Below are positions 34,294 to 43,931 of a DNA stretch of 64,000 bases, piece by piece. The notes under the pieces were generated by a model. That model was given only the letters and a program-made list of their open reading frames with translations. It was not told the DNA's origin and searched no databases. Within the stretch, counting starts at the first letter, position 1, and each line of letters starts with the position of its first letter. The stretch lies in assembly GCA_041879415.1 (NCBI GenBank), contig CP090852.1:62001-126000 (forward strand), read 5' to 3'. The translations under genes were made by a program, and so were the position numbers. This DNA is from Vibrio chagasii (lineage in GTDB: Bacteria > Pseudomonadota > Gammaproteobacteria > Enterobacterales > Vibrionaceae).

Positions 34294-36027
34294 TTAGCTG
34301 ACTTGTTCTACTTCATTTGATGGCTTAGAGCGTTTGATTGAGTAAATTATGTAACCGATGACGCTTGCAGCAACAATAACAGAGCAGACTCGGATAAAGT
34401 TAATCAACATTGGTGCGTTCTCAATGAACTCGTTAATTCCCCAAAGTAGAACGAGTGAGAATACAAACATAACGAGTAGTCCCCAACAAGGTGCATCGAT
34501 TTTACCCGGAACAACATACCAACCATCTTCTTTGATCGGCTTGTTCAAGCGCGCATACTCAGCTTGCTGTCCTTTGACTGTATAAAGGTGCATTTCTTTT
34601 TGTTTGCCTGTTAGCAACAAACTTGCAGCGTACGCGACAATCGCATTAACGAAAACACCGATAACACAGTACCAAGGCCAAGCGATATCAGTCGCTACTG
34701 CTACATACCAGATTGCTAAGAAGCTTGCTGCGACACCAATTAATAGTCCTTTTTCTGTAATGTGTTTGGAGTAGAAACCAAGCACGAACATACAGAAGTT
34801 TGCACCTACAAAATAAGAACCCGCTTTACTCAATATTTCTAAAACTGAGCCTGTGCTGGTTGCAAACATGAAGGCTGGAATGATGATACATAGCGCCCAC
34901 ATAACCGTGAAGAAACGCGATGCTTTGAGGTAATGTTCCTCTGACTCGTTTTTCTTGTAAAAGCGTTTATAGAAGTCAGTAACAGAGACGGTAGCCATAG
35001 AGTTAAAAGCGGAGTCTAGGCTCGACATACTTGCTGCAAGAATAGCTGCCGCGATGATTCCCATAAGCCCTGGCATACCGTATTCGCTGGCATAGTGAAG
35101 GATAATGGTATTGCCATTCTCAAACTCTTTACCATCGTAGTAAGCGTTAAATAATACACCTAGTAGAATGAATACGAAGTAGATGAAGAAGGCAACGTAG
35201 CCCATCATCAGCATCGCTTTTTTCGCATCACCCATGTTTTTAGCCGCCATACAGCGTTGAACCATCATCTGGTTACCGCCATACACAGTGGTATGGAACA
35301 TTGTCATTGCGATAACGCCTGCCCATACCGTGGTCACTTGGCTTAAATCTAAATTGGTCTGCAACGCATCGGTCATGCCGTCTGACTTAAGGTTTTGCAT
35401 CACTTCAGTCATTGGTTGTGGCATGCCATTCCAAACGGCTTCGATGATGATGAACGCGCCAAGGAACAAAATGACCGCTTGAATGACATCTGTCCAAATA
35501 ACGGCGGCAATTCCCCCCATGACGGTATAGATCAGCGCGATAACAGTGACGATGATGATGCAGTAAGTCACGTCGATGCCTGTGATGAACTCGAGGATTA
35601 ACGAGGTCGCATATAAGACCGCAGCTGAGCTTATCGCCTGTTTAATTAAGAAAATCAGAGACAGAGTGATACGAGAAGCTTTACCAAAGCGTCGTTCTTG
35701 ATATTCATAAATCGAAGTGAGGCCGTTGTTGTAGAAAAACGGCATAAACACAGCAACGATAAAGAAAATCACCAGAGGGTAGTTTAGGTGGATAGCAATC
35801 ACCGACAAGCCTTCTTTGTAAGACCAAGCAGGCCCACCCAAGAAAGACATCGCACTAACATAGGTACATACAACAGAAATACCGATGGCCCACCATGGAA
35901 TATTTCTATCGCCTAATGCAAATTGGTTGGCGGAAGTCACGCGTCTACCAACTAGTGCACCCATCACTAAAGTCAGGACGATATAGGTACCAAGAATTGT
36001 CCAGTTTAAAGCTCCAAACTCATACAT
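34294..36027 (-). CDS. Sodium:solute symporter (SSS family)
   Basis: A 577-residue membrane protein with about 13-15 hydrophobic helices. The SSS pattern is visible: GRRVTSANQFALGDRNIPWWAIGIS at the N-terminus, GGIAAVIWTDVIQAVIL in the middle, and ASMSSLDSAFNSMATV, where conserved serines of the sodium site lie. Substrate is unknown. The gene overlaps the upstream SnoaL-type gene by 8 nt, so the two are translated together. This ties import to the SnoaL proteins; together with the TRAP system the locus has two uptake routes. Confidence 0.85.
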   Translation of the reverse strand: MYEFGALNWTILGTYIVLTLVMGALVGRRVTSANQFALGDRNIPWWAIGISVVCTYVSAMSFLGGPAWSYKEGLSVIAIHLNYPLVIFFIVAVFMPFFYNNGLTSIYEYQERRFGKASRITLSLIFLIKQAISSAAVLYATSLILEFITGIDVTYCIIIVTVIALIYTVMGGIAAVIWTDVIQAVILFLGAFIIIEAVWNGMPQPMTEVMQNLKSDGMTDALQTNLDLSQVTTVWAGVIAMTMFHTTVYGGNQMMVQRCMAAKNMGDAKKAMLMMGYVAFFIYFVFILLGVLFNAYYDGKEFENGNTIILHYASEYGMPGLMGIIAAAILAASMSSLDSAFNSMATVSVTDFYKRFYKKNESEEHYLKASRFFTVMWALCIIIPAFMFATSTGSVLEILSKAGSYFVGANFCMFVLGFYSKHITEKGLLIGVAASFLAIWYVAVATDIAWPWYCVIGVFVNAIVAYAASLLLTGKQKEMHLYTVKGQQAEYARLNKPIKEDGWYVVPGKIDAPCWGLLVMFVFSLVLLWGINEFIENAPMLINFIRVCSVIVAASVIGYIIYSIKRSKPSNEVEQVS

Positions 36028-37015
36028 GCGCTCGTCCTTTTAGTTGTTCATCCATTTGTGCGAATAAGTCATAACCGAGCTGCTTTAAGATGTGTGCGAT
36101 ATCGATAGCAACCCAGTTCTCTTTGAGTAATTCGCCTTCGCGTCGCCAGATATCCATCACGCGAAGCTCGATGTGTTTGCCAGTTGGTGCTAACCCTAAC
36201 CAACCACTGCTGCCAGTATGTGTACCGTGCATGTGTGGCCAACCACCCGTGGATACGTAGTCATTTTGGGACAAAATATTGAGCTCGATATCGACACTTC
36301 GGTCAGGGAAGGCAAAGACAAATGGTCCTTGATGATGGTCGCGGAAGCCTTGGATACCACGAGTCGTACCAATACTAGCCGGTCCGTACCACATAAAGTC
36401 GTCATGCCAGTAGTTTTCTAGATCCATTGAATCAAGGCGCTTACCATCAAATCGACCTAAGCAAGCCAGCATGTCTAGCACTAGTTTTTGGCTTTTCTCG
36501 CTCTCTTCCGCAGCGATGTTACCTGTCTGTATGCCGTCTTGAGTTGCTGGGGCAGGGACTAGTCCAGCATGACCTAGGCTTGCTCGTAACGGGTTAACAC
36601 CAGCTTGGTTCATTGCATCAATAAAATCAGGGATTAGATAGGATTCGACAATTTGACCCTCTTGGATACAAACCATTTCGGTGTAGCGCAAGTAGAGCGT
36701 TTTTCCTGTTGCTGGGATACCAAACAACGGTTTTGCAAATGTGCCAACAAAGTAGCCAGTAGAGTTTACCCAAGTGCGACCCTGGTATTCACCTTCCATA
36801 ACGATTGATGGACGTCGTTCAACATCAGGCAACGAGGTTACTAGCGGCAATAAGAATGCTTGCTCGGTCGCATCGACACCAGAGACGTCATTAATCGGGT
36901 GAGCGACGCACCATTTAACGTCTGCATTTAGCATCTCTTGAGCTACTTGAGTACGCTCTGAAGAGTGAGCGTTAAAATACGTGTTGTAGAAATTTTCAAT
37001 CAAGCTGTTCAACAT
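36020..37015 (-). CDS. Tandem SnoaL-like (NTF2-fold) protein A
   Basis: A 331-residue cytoplasmic protein containing two SnoaL-like NTF2-fold domains, about 5-150 and 180-320. Each ends in the family pattern: FGIPATGKTLYLRYTEMVCIQEGQIVESYLIPD in the first, LGLAPTGKHIELRVMDIWRREGELLKENWVAID in the second. SnoaL-type proteins act as cyclases, isomerases or hydratases on small molecules, so an enzymatic step on the imported substrate is likely but unproven. It lies 17 nt downstream of a related gene and overlaps the symporter gene. Confidence 0.8.
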   Translation of the reverse strand: MLNSLIENFYNTYFNAHSSERTQVAQEMLNADVKWCVAHPINDVSGVDATEQAFLLPLVTSLPDVERRPSIVMEGEYQGRTWVNSTGYFVGTFAKPLFGIPATGKTLYLRYTEMVCIQEGQIVESYLIPDFIDAMNQAGVNPLRASLGHAGLVPAPATQDGIQTGNIAAEESEKSQKLVLDMLACLGRFDGKRLDSMDLENYWHDDFMWYGPASIGTTRGIQGFRDHHQGPFVFAFPDRSVDIELNILSQNDYVSTGGWPHMHGTHTGSSGWLGLAPTGKHIELRVMDIWRREGELLKENWVAIDIAHILKQLGYDLFAQMDEQLKGRAHV

Positions 37016-37032
37016 GTTATGTCCTTATATAG

Positions 37033-38007
37033 TTAACCGATTTGGATTAAAATCTGTTTCCAGACTGCACTTTCATCAAGTAGCGTGAATTCTCTGCGTA
37101 GGCCCCAAGGCCCAAACTCTGCATGGCTGATACCCATGATGTAAACGTCTTTTCCTGTAGGCTTTCCAAACATACCGTAGCCTTCGTGTTTGCCTTGTAG
37201 CGACCAACGAATAGCCGCACGCGGTGACATCATTTCGTCATTGCGGCCAATACGGTGGTGAATTTTGAATTCCGCGTTCGGAAATGACGAGCGCAGTGAC
37301 ATCCAAAACTGGTCGATCTCGTTATGAGAGAGTGCAGTTTGACCGCCCGTGTATTCGCCAATACAAGCTCGGTCATATTCTTTTGGTATTACCGAGAACT
37401 CAGCACTCATTACACGTCGCAGTATGTCTTCATAGCGCTGACCGTATTCATTGTCATTCCCTACACCAAGGTAAGGGCCTTGAATGTCGGCTTGAGGAGT
37501 GAAAGGGAAGGGGCATTGCTCAACGCCACCCTCTATTTCGATTTGCTGACGAGCGTACTCTTCTGACGTCATACCCAGTTGGTTTGCAATCGCAGCGATG
37601 TCTCGGATCATCCACTCGTCATTGATTTGGTTATTGATGGCATGGCAGTCAGCGATAATTCGAAACTTAAGTGTTTTGTTTGTGGCTTTACCAAATACAC
37701 CATCATTAGTGTGAGTAGCTGTTGAAATGATTCGATGTGATGAGAGCATGCCTTGCTCAGGAGTCCCTGACCAAATAACGTCTTCACCCAATAAGGTACG
37801 GTTCGGGAACTCGGCTAGTGTGCCCATGGTCGCGCTGATGACCTTTTCGTTTCCCTTGGTGATGGAGAGTGGTGTACGGACGATAATGTCAGGTGAGTAA
37901 TAGTTATGTAGGGTACTCAGACCTCGATCTTCCCAAATTTCTTTAGTGATGCCTAATATGTAATCCGGAAAATCTTGCCATTTAGAATCAAAGCCAACCA
38001 TAGCCAT
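37033..38007 (-). CDS. Tandem SnoaL-like (NTF2-fold) protein B
   Basis: A 324-residue protein, again with two SnoaL-like domains (about 10-145 and 180-310). The repeats include GKATNKTLKFRIIADCHAINNQINDEW and FGKPTGKDVYIMGISHAEF. It is a distant paralogue of the next gene downstream. Together the pair supplies four NTF2-fold units, perhaps as one heteromeric enzyme. It is the first gene of a three-gene unit with the symporter; a LacI-type operator-like palindrome lies 43 nt upstream. AGGAGG precedes the start. Confidence 0.8.
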   Translation of the reverse strand: MAMVGFDSKWQDFPDYILGITKEIWEDRGLSTLHNYYSPDIIVRTPLSITKGNEKVISATMGTLAEFPNRTLLGEDVIWSGTPEQGMLSSHRIISTATHTNDGVFGKATNKTLKFRIIADCHAINNQINDEWMIRDIAAIANQLGMTSEEYARQQIEIEGGVEQCPFPFTPQADIQGPYLGVGNDNEYGQRYEDILRRVMSAEFSVIPKEYDRACIGEYTGGQTALSHNEIDQFWMSLRSSFPNAEFKIHHRIGRNDEMMSPRAAIRWSLQGKHEGYGMFGKPTGKDVYIMGISHAEFGPWGLRREFTLLDESAVWKQILIQIG

Positions 38008-38049
38008 TAATCACCTCCTGATGCGTCATAAAATTAGTTATTGGATTAT

Positions 38050-38069
38050 TTTTGGTTACGTATCCAATA
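38050..38069. promoter_or_regulatory. Predicted LacI-family operator, SnoaL/symporter unit
   Basis: TTTTGGTTACGTATCCAATA matches the local 20-bp palindrome TTTTGNATNCGNATNCAAAA with two mismatches. It lies 43 nt upstream of the SnoaL B start codon. Confidence 0.65.
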
Positions 38070-38427
38070 TTGCCTTTTGTTATCACTGTGTCGATGAGGT
38101 GTTTTGCATATGTTTCTTTATTGTGGGTTGGATCTGTTTTTTAACAACTCTCAAAATACGGTTCTCAGTAAGATAATTGAGTGGTGATTCCATATTTATC
38201 GGGTATATATGAACAAAGCAATTAGGTTGAAATGTAGGGTTAACCTATGTAGGTGTATGTATTTATTGGTATTGTTTTGGTTGCGGCGAGGTGGGCGTTA
38301 TACCAGAGATTGCTCTGTGACGATTTATTATATCGAAGTGATGACGAGAGGAAGTTTAGAGTAATTATTCTTATATGATGGGATTTTACTCAGGTTGTTA
38401 ATTTTTTGTTTAGATTTGTTTAATTAA

Positions 38428-38447
38428 AAATGGATTCGCATGCAACG
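38428..38447. promoter_or_regulatory. Second operator-like palindrome upstream of the SnoaL unit
   Basis: The inner part GGATTCGCATGCAA fits the core GNATNCGNATNCAA exactly, while the outer bases diverge. It is 378 bp from the site at 38050, a distance that could allow looping. Confidence 0.45.
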
Positions 38448-38471
38448 ATAAGTTTGGGAATGGTTTGATTG

Positions 38472-38509
38472 AAAAAGCCACTCAAAGATGAATATTGAGT
38501 GGCTTTTTT
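38472..38509. terminator. Terminator of the TRAP operon
   Basis: AAAAAGCCACTCAA / TTGAGTGGCTTTTT form a perfect 14-bp stem with a 9-nt loop. It lies 12 nt after the dctM-like stop codon on the minus strand and has T-runs on both strands. Confidence 0.9.
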
Positions 38510-38520
38510 GATGGATACGC

Positions 38521-39801
38521 TTAAGACAATAGTTCTGGAAGGAACAGTGATATCGCTGGCACAAAGGTAATGATCATCAAAGCGACGAGCATGGCACCAA
38601 TCCAGCCTAAAATCGCCCGAGACAAGGATTCAATCGGCACGTTACCTACTTGGCTGGCCATAAATAAGTTGGCGCCGAGTGGGGGAGTGACAAACCCGAT
38701 GGCTAGGTTCACGATCATCACGATACCGAAATGAATTGGGTCCATTCCCAATGCGGTCACGATAGGCAGCAGGATTGGAGTTAAGATAACAATCGCCGCT
38801 AATGTCTCCATGAATGTACCGACGATCAGTAGCAATGCGGTGATACATAGCAAGATGAGCAGCTTGTTTTCTGTGATAGAGAGAATGAACTGCGCGATTT
38901 CAGTTGGTAGACGCTCAAGCGTTAGGATTCGACCAAAGGTAACTGAAGCGCCCACAATCACAAGTACTGCACCTACCAATAACGAAGACTCCAAAATGAT
39001 CTTCACGACCTTTTTGTAATCCAGCTCTTTGTAAACAAACATGCCGAAAAACAAGCCGTATAACACACCAATCGCCGCAGATTCAGTTGGCGTGAAGACA
39101 CCAGAGTAGATGCCGCCAAGAATGATTACCGGTAATAGCATTGCCCAAATCGCTTCTTTAAGCGCTGCCATTCTCTCAGGCCATGTTGCTTTCTTGTCGT
39201 TACCTTTGTAGCCGCGGATTTTAGATACGATCAAACAGTAACCGATAAGGACGAGTCCGACGACAACACCAGGGATAATGCCGGCCATGAACATTTTCGT
39301 TACGGACACTTCTGCAGTAATGGCATACACGATCATTACAACAGACGGTGGAATAATTACACCGATACCGCCGGAAGAGGCAATCAACGCACCAGCAAAG
39401 CTTCGGTCGTAGCCTTTTTTAACCATAGATGGAATCATGGTTAAGCCAATAGCCGCAACGGTTGCTGAACCTGTACCAGAGATAGAAGCAAAGAACATAC
39501 ATGCAACGATAGCTACAATCCCCAAGCCACCGGTGAAGTGACCAAAGAAGACTTCAGCAACATGCAAAAGACGTTTTGATATACCGCCTTGGCTCATTAG
39601 GTTACCGGCCAATGTGAAGAGTACTACGGCCAATAGTGGGAAAGAGTCTAGGCCTGTAACCAAGCCCTGAACTAAAAATTCGATATTTAAGAAGGGTAGG
39701 CTCAAGATTGCCAGCATGCTGGCACCTGCGAGTGCGATACCTACGGGAACGCCAATAAGAAGCAGTAATCCGAAACTACCAAATAACAAAGCAGAGGTCA
39801 T
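38521..39801 (-). CDS. dctM: TRAP transporter large permease (DctM type)
   Basis: A 426-residue membrane protein with about 12 helices. Typical DctM patterns are ALAGASMLAILSLPFLNIEFLVQGLVTGLDSFPLLAVVLFTLAGNLMSQGGIS, IIPPSVVMIVYA and GFVTPPLGANLFMAS. With the small permease and the binding protein it imports an organic acid, sulfonate or similar anion using a sodium gradient. It overlaps the small permease gene by 4 nt. Confidence 0.92.
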   Translation of the reverse strand: MTSALLFGSFGLLLLIGVPVGIALAGASMLAILSLPFLNIEFLVQGLVTGLDSFPLLAVVLFTLAGNLMSQGGISKRLLHVAEVFFGHFTGGLGIVAIVACMFFASISGTGSATVAAIGLTMIPSMVKKGYDRSFAGALIASSGGIGVIIPPSVVMIVYAITAEVSVTKMFMAGIIPGVVVGLVLIGYCLIVSKIRGYKGNDKKATWPERMAALKEAIWAMLLPVIILGGIYSGVFTPTESAAIGVLYGLFFGMFVYKELDYKKVVKIILESSLLVGAVLVIVGASVTFGRILTLERLPTEIAQFILSITENKLLILLCITALLLIVGTFMETLAAIVILTPILLPIVTALGMDPIHFGIVMIVNLAIGFVTPPLGANLFMASQVGNVPIESLSRAILGWIGAMLVALMIITFVPAISLFLPELLS

Positions 39802-40361
39802 AAGCTTAGCTCCAACAAGCGGTTAGAAGTGCGGTGTTTTGCTTTCAAGTGACGGTAACGGTGTTGCGTTAGTCGAACCGACTTTGGCGAGTAAGCAATA
39901 ATTGAAATGCGCTTATTGATGCTAACGACAAGGCGAATGGCACTGAACACGGCACAAACAAGTACAGAGGCATATAGGCATGCAATCGGGATTTCCATTG
40001 CTGGAGCGATTTGGCCCAGTTTCAGGCTTCGACCAATCACTTTGAAACCAAACCAGGCAACGGTACAGCTGAAGGCAAGATAGATAAGGTCTGAAAGAAT
40101 TAAACTGTAGTGGGTTAGATTACCCGGTAGTTTGTCGATGAATAGGCGAATGCGAATATGTCGATCATCACGAATACAGTAGCTGATGCTTAAGTACATC
40201 GCCCAAACGAAAAGGTAGCGGGCAAGTTCTTCTGCCCAAGCAATTGAAGCGTCGAATAGGCGCAATGCTATCTGTAAACAGAGTAGTGCGGTCATCAACG
40301 AGATAGAAAGTACGATCAGTGTTGGTTCGAAGTATCGGTCGAACAGGCGAAACCATTTCAT
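39798..40361 (-). CDS. dctQ: TRAP transporter small permease (DctQ type)
   Basis: A 187-residue protein with four membrane helices and the DctQ motif SIAWAEELARYLFVWAMYLS. It bridges the large permease and the binding protein. ATG 40361 is chosen because GGAG lies 6-7 nt upstream; an upstream ATG at 40373 would overlap this site. The C-terminal tail of about 40 residues is basic and longer than usual. Confidence 0.88.
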   Translation of the reverse strand: MKWFRLFDRYFEPTLIVLSISLMTALLCLQIALRLFDASIAWAEELARYLFVWAMYLSISYCIRDDRHIRIRLFIDKLPGNLTHYSLILSDLIYLAFSCTVAWFGFKVIGRSLKLGQIAPAMEIPIACLYASVLVCAVFSAIRLVVSINKRISIIAYSPKSVRLTQHRYRHLKAKHRTSNRLLELSL

Positions 40362-40529
40362 ACGTAACTCCAAAGAGTGTTGAAAAGGGCATTGAATGCC
40401 AATGAATGAACTGCATCTCAGGCTTTAAAGCGGTTTGTCTGTAAAGCAATAAAGCTGCTTTAAAACGAAGCCTCAAAGCCTGAGTCAATAACGGGCACCC
40501 ATGAAGGGCTAGCAATCGTGATCAGTAAA

Positions 40530-41525
40530 TTAGAGTTGCTCTATTTCTGTGATCACACTGTCGAATAACGCTTCACCAGTTTTGCTACGAAGTTCTTGGT
40601 AAACCGCTGCATTCATCTTTTCTTTCATTTGAGCACGAACGTCGGTTGGCACTACGTTTACTGTCATGCCTTTCGCTTCAAGCTCTTTGATGACTTCTTG
40701 GTTCTGTTTCGCTGCAAGATCACGCTGTACCGCGATGGTTTCTTGGCTTACTTCATTGATAAGCGCCTGTTGATCACTCGGTAGAGAATCCCAGAACTCT
40801 TTATTCATGAATAGCACGTAGTTAGTGTAAATATGGTTGGTTAGCGATAGGTACTCTTGTGCTTCATAAAAACGCTCAGCGTAAATAGAGTAAACCGCGC
40901 TTTCTTGTGAATTGATTAAGCCTTGTTGTAACGAAGTGAAGATCTCACCCCAAGAAAGCGGTGTCGGTGCTGTACCCACCGATTTCCAAGCACTGATTTG
41001 CGTAGGGTTAGACGCTGAACGAATCTTTAAGCTGTTCAAGTCTTCAATGCTGTTAATCGGTTGCTTGTTATTGGTGATGCTGCGGAAGCCAACTTCCATA
41101 AAGCCTAAGCCATGAAAGCCTTTTGATTCCATTGAATTGAGAAGTGGTTTGCCGATCTTGTCGCTGTCCAACGCTTTGTGTGCTTGCGCTTCGTCTTCAA
41201 ATAGGTAGAAAACATCAAGTACGTTGAACTCAGGTACGTAAGGTGAAAGCAGTACCGATGCACCAAACGTCATCTGTAAGTTACCTTGCTGAACAAGCTC
41301 TGTGGTTTCTCTTACATCGCCCAGTTGACGGGCAGGGTAGATTTCAACTTCAAGTTCTCCGTTAGAGCGAGATTCCAACTCTTTTTCGAAGTGAAGCATT
41401 GCTTTATGGACTGGTGATGTTTCTTGGCTGTCGTGAGCAAGGCGGATCACATTGCTTGCAAAGGTATTCATGCTAGACAGCGTTAAGCCGAGGGCGGTAA
41501 TCGAGGTAAAGATTGCGCGTTTCAT
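40530..41525 (-). CDS. dctP: TRAP transporter substrate-binding protein (DctP type)
   Basis: A 331-residue periplasmic binding protein with a signal peptide ending near MNTFAS. The family pattern IRLAHDSQETSPVHKAMLHFEKELESRSNGELEVEIYPARQLGD and the middle segment LNSLKIRSASNPTQISAWKSVGTAPTPLSWGEIFTSLQQG are typical; the arginine in KIRSA normally binds a carboxylate or sulfonate group. The ligand is unknown. A perfect operator-like palindrome lies 90 nt upstream of the start. Confidence 0.92.
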   Translation of the reverse strand: MKRAIFTSITALGLTLSSMNTFASNVIRLAHDSQETSPVHKAMLHFEKELESRSNGELEVEIYPARQLGDVRETTELVQQGNLQMTFGASVLLSPYVPEFNVLDVFYLFEDEAQAHKALDSDKIGKPLLNSMESKGFHGLGFMEVGFRSITNNKQPINSIEDLNSLKIRSASNPTQISAWKSVGTAPTPLSWGEIFTSLQQGLINSQESAVYSIYAERFYEAQEYLSLTNHIYTNYVLFMNKEFWDSLPSDQQALINEVSQETIAVQRDLAAKQNQEVIKELEAKGMTVNVVPTDVRAQMKEKMNAAVYQELRSKTGEALFDSVITEIEQL

Positions 41526-41614
41526 CGTTCTTCCTTTTTCATCACATGGCTTTTATGTGCATTCATTTGAGCCATGTTGTTCAGTGGGTTATTTATCCGC
41601 ACTTCATATCCTAA

Positions 41615-41634
41615 TTTTGCATACGAATCCAAAA
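41615..41634. promoter_or_regulatory. Predicted LacI-family operator, TRAP unit
   Basis: TTTTGCATACGAATCCAAAA fits TTTTGNATNCGNATNCAAAA at every fixed position. It lies 90 nt upstream of the binding-protein gene. Confidence 0.8.
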
Positions 41635-41724
41635 TATAAACAGGGAGCTAACAAGTCAATAACAAATGGGGCGATTTGATAGTGCAGTTAATATGAATAG
41701 GCGAATTTTTAGACGAGATCACAG

Positions 41725-41757
41725 AAAAAAGCCCTAACTTGAGATTAGGGCTTTTAG
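41725..41757 (-). terminator. Terminator of the LacI-family regulator gene
   Basis: AAAAGCCCTAA / TTAGGGCTTTT form an 11-bp perfect stem with a 7-nt loop, and the minus strand continues with T residues. It separates the regulator gene from the TRAP genes. Confidence 0.9.
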
Positions 41758-41820
41758 TCTAAATTTATCGGTGTTGAGTAGGTTGGTTTGCAGTGAGCTT
41801 GTTAAAGGGGAGAAAGCTGG

Positions 41821-42822
41821 CTAAGAGCCTTTGGCTGTACTCCCTCGCTCAATAATGGTGCCAGATTCAAGCAGGTATTCGCCTTTAGCGTCCACGTTAT
41901 CGTTGATGCGCTGCATTAAGTCTTCGACAGCTCTTTGCACGATTTTATCGGTAGGCTGAGCAATCGTGGTGAGGTCATAGCTTGGCCAAGAGGCCATTGG
42001 GATATCATCCACTCCCATGACTGCAAAGTCTTGAGGAATATGGCATCCGAGCTTTCTAAGACCGTCCATAACCCCCATAGCTAGGATATCATTGGCACAG
42101 AACACAGCATCTGGCTTGGATGTATGCTCCATTAACTCTTTAGCGGCTTCTAACCCCGCTTCAAAACTGTATTTTGCATTGATGAAGATAGGTGAAGCGG
42201 CTTCACGAGTTTTTGCGGTTTCAGAGAAGCCAAGCCAACGTTTGTCACTAGTCATTGAGCCTGCATCACCACTGACATAAGCCAGTTGTTGGTAGCCCTT
42301 ATCCAGCAAATAATCCGCCGCTTGCGTGCCAGCTCGTTGGTTATCTAGGCCAGCGCTGTTCGCATTAATGCTTTCTGTATAACGGTTGATAAGGCTTAAG
42401 TGAACGCCAAACTTTTCACATTGTGCGAATGCTCGGGAAGTAAGACGGCTGGTGGCAATGATCAAGCCATCAACCTGATATTCAATCGCGCGTGAAATGG
42501 CAAGATCCAAGTCGTCTTTATCGATAGGGCAAAGGACAACCTGGCCACCGCGCTTTTGGATTTCCATCGCGAGAGCACGAGATTGCAAGTCGTACATCGG
42601 GTTTGATTCGCTATCAAGTGCGATTGCCACTAACCCTGAACGATTGGAAATAAGGCTACGAGCGATCGCATTTGGCGTGTAGCCAAGCTTGGTCGCTGCA
42701 TCCATAACCATTTTACGCTTCTTCTCACTAATGCTCGCTGTCGGACTGAATGCCCGAGAAACGGTAGACTGAGAAACGCCAAGCATTTTGGCAACATCAA
42801 TAGAGGTAACTTTCGCTTTTAT
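41821..42822 (-). CDS. LacI-family regulator of the catabolic locus, with no canonical start codon
   Basis: A LacI-type regulator of about 333 residues with a full sensor domain (SGLVAIALDSESNPMYDLQSRALA, AVMGVDDIPMASWPSYDLTTI). The helix-turn-helix requires KAKVTSIDVAKMLGVSQSTVSRAFSP, but the first ATG in frame (42786) lies inside it and would remove helix 1. Upstream, AAGGAG is followed after 7 nt by ATA at 42822-42820, exactly where the start belongs. Either ATA is used, or ATG has mutated, or there is a base error. It probably binds the 20-bp palindromes in this locus; inducer unknown. Confidence 0.78.
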   Translation of the reverse strand: MKAKVTSIDVAKMLGVSQSTVSRAFSPTASISEKKRKMVMDAATKLGYTPNAIARSLISNRSGLVAIALDSESNPMYDLQSRALAMEIQKRGGQVVLCPIDKDDLDLAISRAIEYQVDGLIIATSRLTSRAFAQCEKFGVHLSLINRYTESINANSAGLDNQRAGTQAADYLLDKGYQQLAYVSGDAGSMTSDKRWLGFSETAKTREAASPIFINAKYSFEAGLEAAKELMEHTSKPDAVFCANDILAMGVMDGLRKLGCHIPQDFAVMGVDDIPMASWPSYDLTTIAQPTDKIVQRAVEDLMQRINDNVDAKGEYLLESGTIIERGSTAKGS

Positions 42823-42938
42823 GGTGAATCTCCTTATATCGCGATAAATCCAAGCGCCACCTTGATTAGGTCAACAGGTCCTAATGAGCAAGGTTTGATA
42901 ATTACAATACGTGTAACATTTGAAATCACAAAGAAAAT

Positions 42939-43688
42939 TTATGAATTCATGACGGCTTGCTCATTTCGAAAGCCATCAATGATCATTTTGTGTTCAGAAC
43001 CGACGCAAAAGAAGTTAACCCCGAGCTCTTTCCAGTGACGAGCCGCTTGAGCATTTGCGACAAACATACCAACAGGTTTGTTAACTTGCTGAGCTGCTTT
43101 GATTATTTTGATACTCGCTTCTCGCACGCATTCATCATTCACACTTTCAGCACCGTAAGACACGGCCAAATCGACTTGTCCAATAAACAGTGCATCAATG
43201 CCTTCCACTTTTGCTATCGATTCAGCGTTTACCACACCCTCTGGGTCTTCAATTTGTGCGATGACAACCGTGTTGTTCTGGCTATCTTTCAGGTGGTTGG
43301 CCATCGGTTTGGTTGCGTATTTTGCTGCGCGGCTTGAGCCTGCATAGCCTCGGCCACCTTCACCGTAATGGGACATCTTCACTAACTTTTCTGCTTGCTC
43401 TGCACTGCATACGTGTGGGATCTGGATTCCTGTCGCTCCGCAATCTAACGCATTCAAAATGGTCGATGGCTGGCTATCTTGAACTCGAACCACGCAAGGG
43501 AGCTGATTAGCGCGCGCAGCAAGAATGCAGCTATCCAGTGTCGTTCTATCAAAAGGGGCGTGTTCCGCATCTAGCACAACGAAAGGAAGATCTGCCAACG
43601 CAAGCACTTCGATGATGTGTGGGTGAGGGGTTTTGACAAAGGTACCAAGTAGTTCGGTGTTGCTTAGTGTGTTCTTGAAGTTATCCAT
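42939..43688 (-). CDS. HpcH/HpaI-family class II aldolase
   Basis: A 249-residue metal-dependent aldolase related to 4-hydroxy-2-oxoheptanedioate aldolase and 2-keto-3-deoxy-L-rhamnonate aldolase. Catalytic positions are kept: His43 in LDAEHAPFD, Arg68 in CVVRVQ, metal ligands Glu147 in AQIEDPEG and Asp173 in GQVDLAVSYG. Such enzymes split 4-hydroxy-2-oxo acids into pyruvate and an aldehyde. This suggests the pathway of the locus ends with C-C cleavage to pyruvate. It is divergent from the HisD-like gene and upstream of the regulator gene. Confidence 0.88.
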   Translation of the reverse strand: MDNFKNTLSNTELLGTFVKTPHPHIIEVLALADLPFVVLDAEHAPFDRTTLDSCILAARANQLPCVVRVQDSQPSTILNALDCGATGIQIPHVCSAEQAEKLVKMSHYGEGGRGYAGSSRAAKYATKPMANHLKDSQNNTVVIAQIEDPEGVVNAESIAKVEGIDALFIGQVDLAVSYGAESVNDECVREASIKIIKAAQQVNKPVGMFVANAQAARHWKELGVNFFCVGSEHKMIIDGFRNEQAVMNS

Positions 43689-43719
43689 TACTTTCTATTC
43701 TCCATTACTTTTCATTTGC

Positions 43720-43739
43720 TTTTGCAAAGGTATGCAAAA
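43720..43739. promoter_or_regulatory. Predicted LacI-family operator, aldolase side
   Basis: TTTTGCAAAGGTATGCAAAA matches the 20-bp palindrome with two inner mismatches. It is 31 nt upstream of the aldolase start. Confidence 0.6.
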
Positions 43740-43931
43740 CTTAACATGTGTTGTTGTAAAAAAAGAGTAAAAACAATGTGATCAATGCAACATAAATTGA
43801 CTGTATTTTAATCCGATAGGCATCCTAACTAACCGTTGTGAAGTGGTTTTGTTATTTAAAACAATGGTTTGGATTTGATTTCCTAAGTTGAGAAATGAAT
43901 TTGCCAAGTGTTAAAAAAATGTTTATGTTTA

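Larger units (their letters stand above)
38008..38520. other. 513-bp spacer between the SnoaL unit and the TRAP genes
   Basis: Very AT-rich, no gene seen. It contains the promoter region of the SnoaL/symporter unit, two operator-like palindromes (38050 and 38428) and the TRAP terminator at 38472-38509. Confidence 0.6.
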
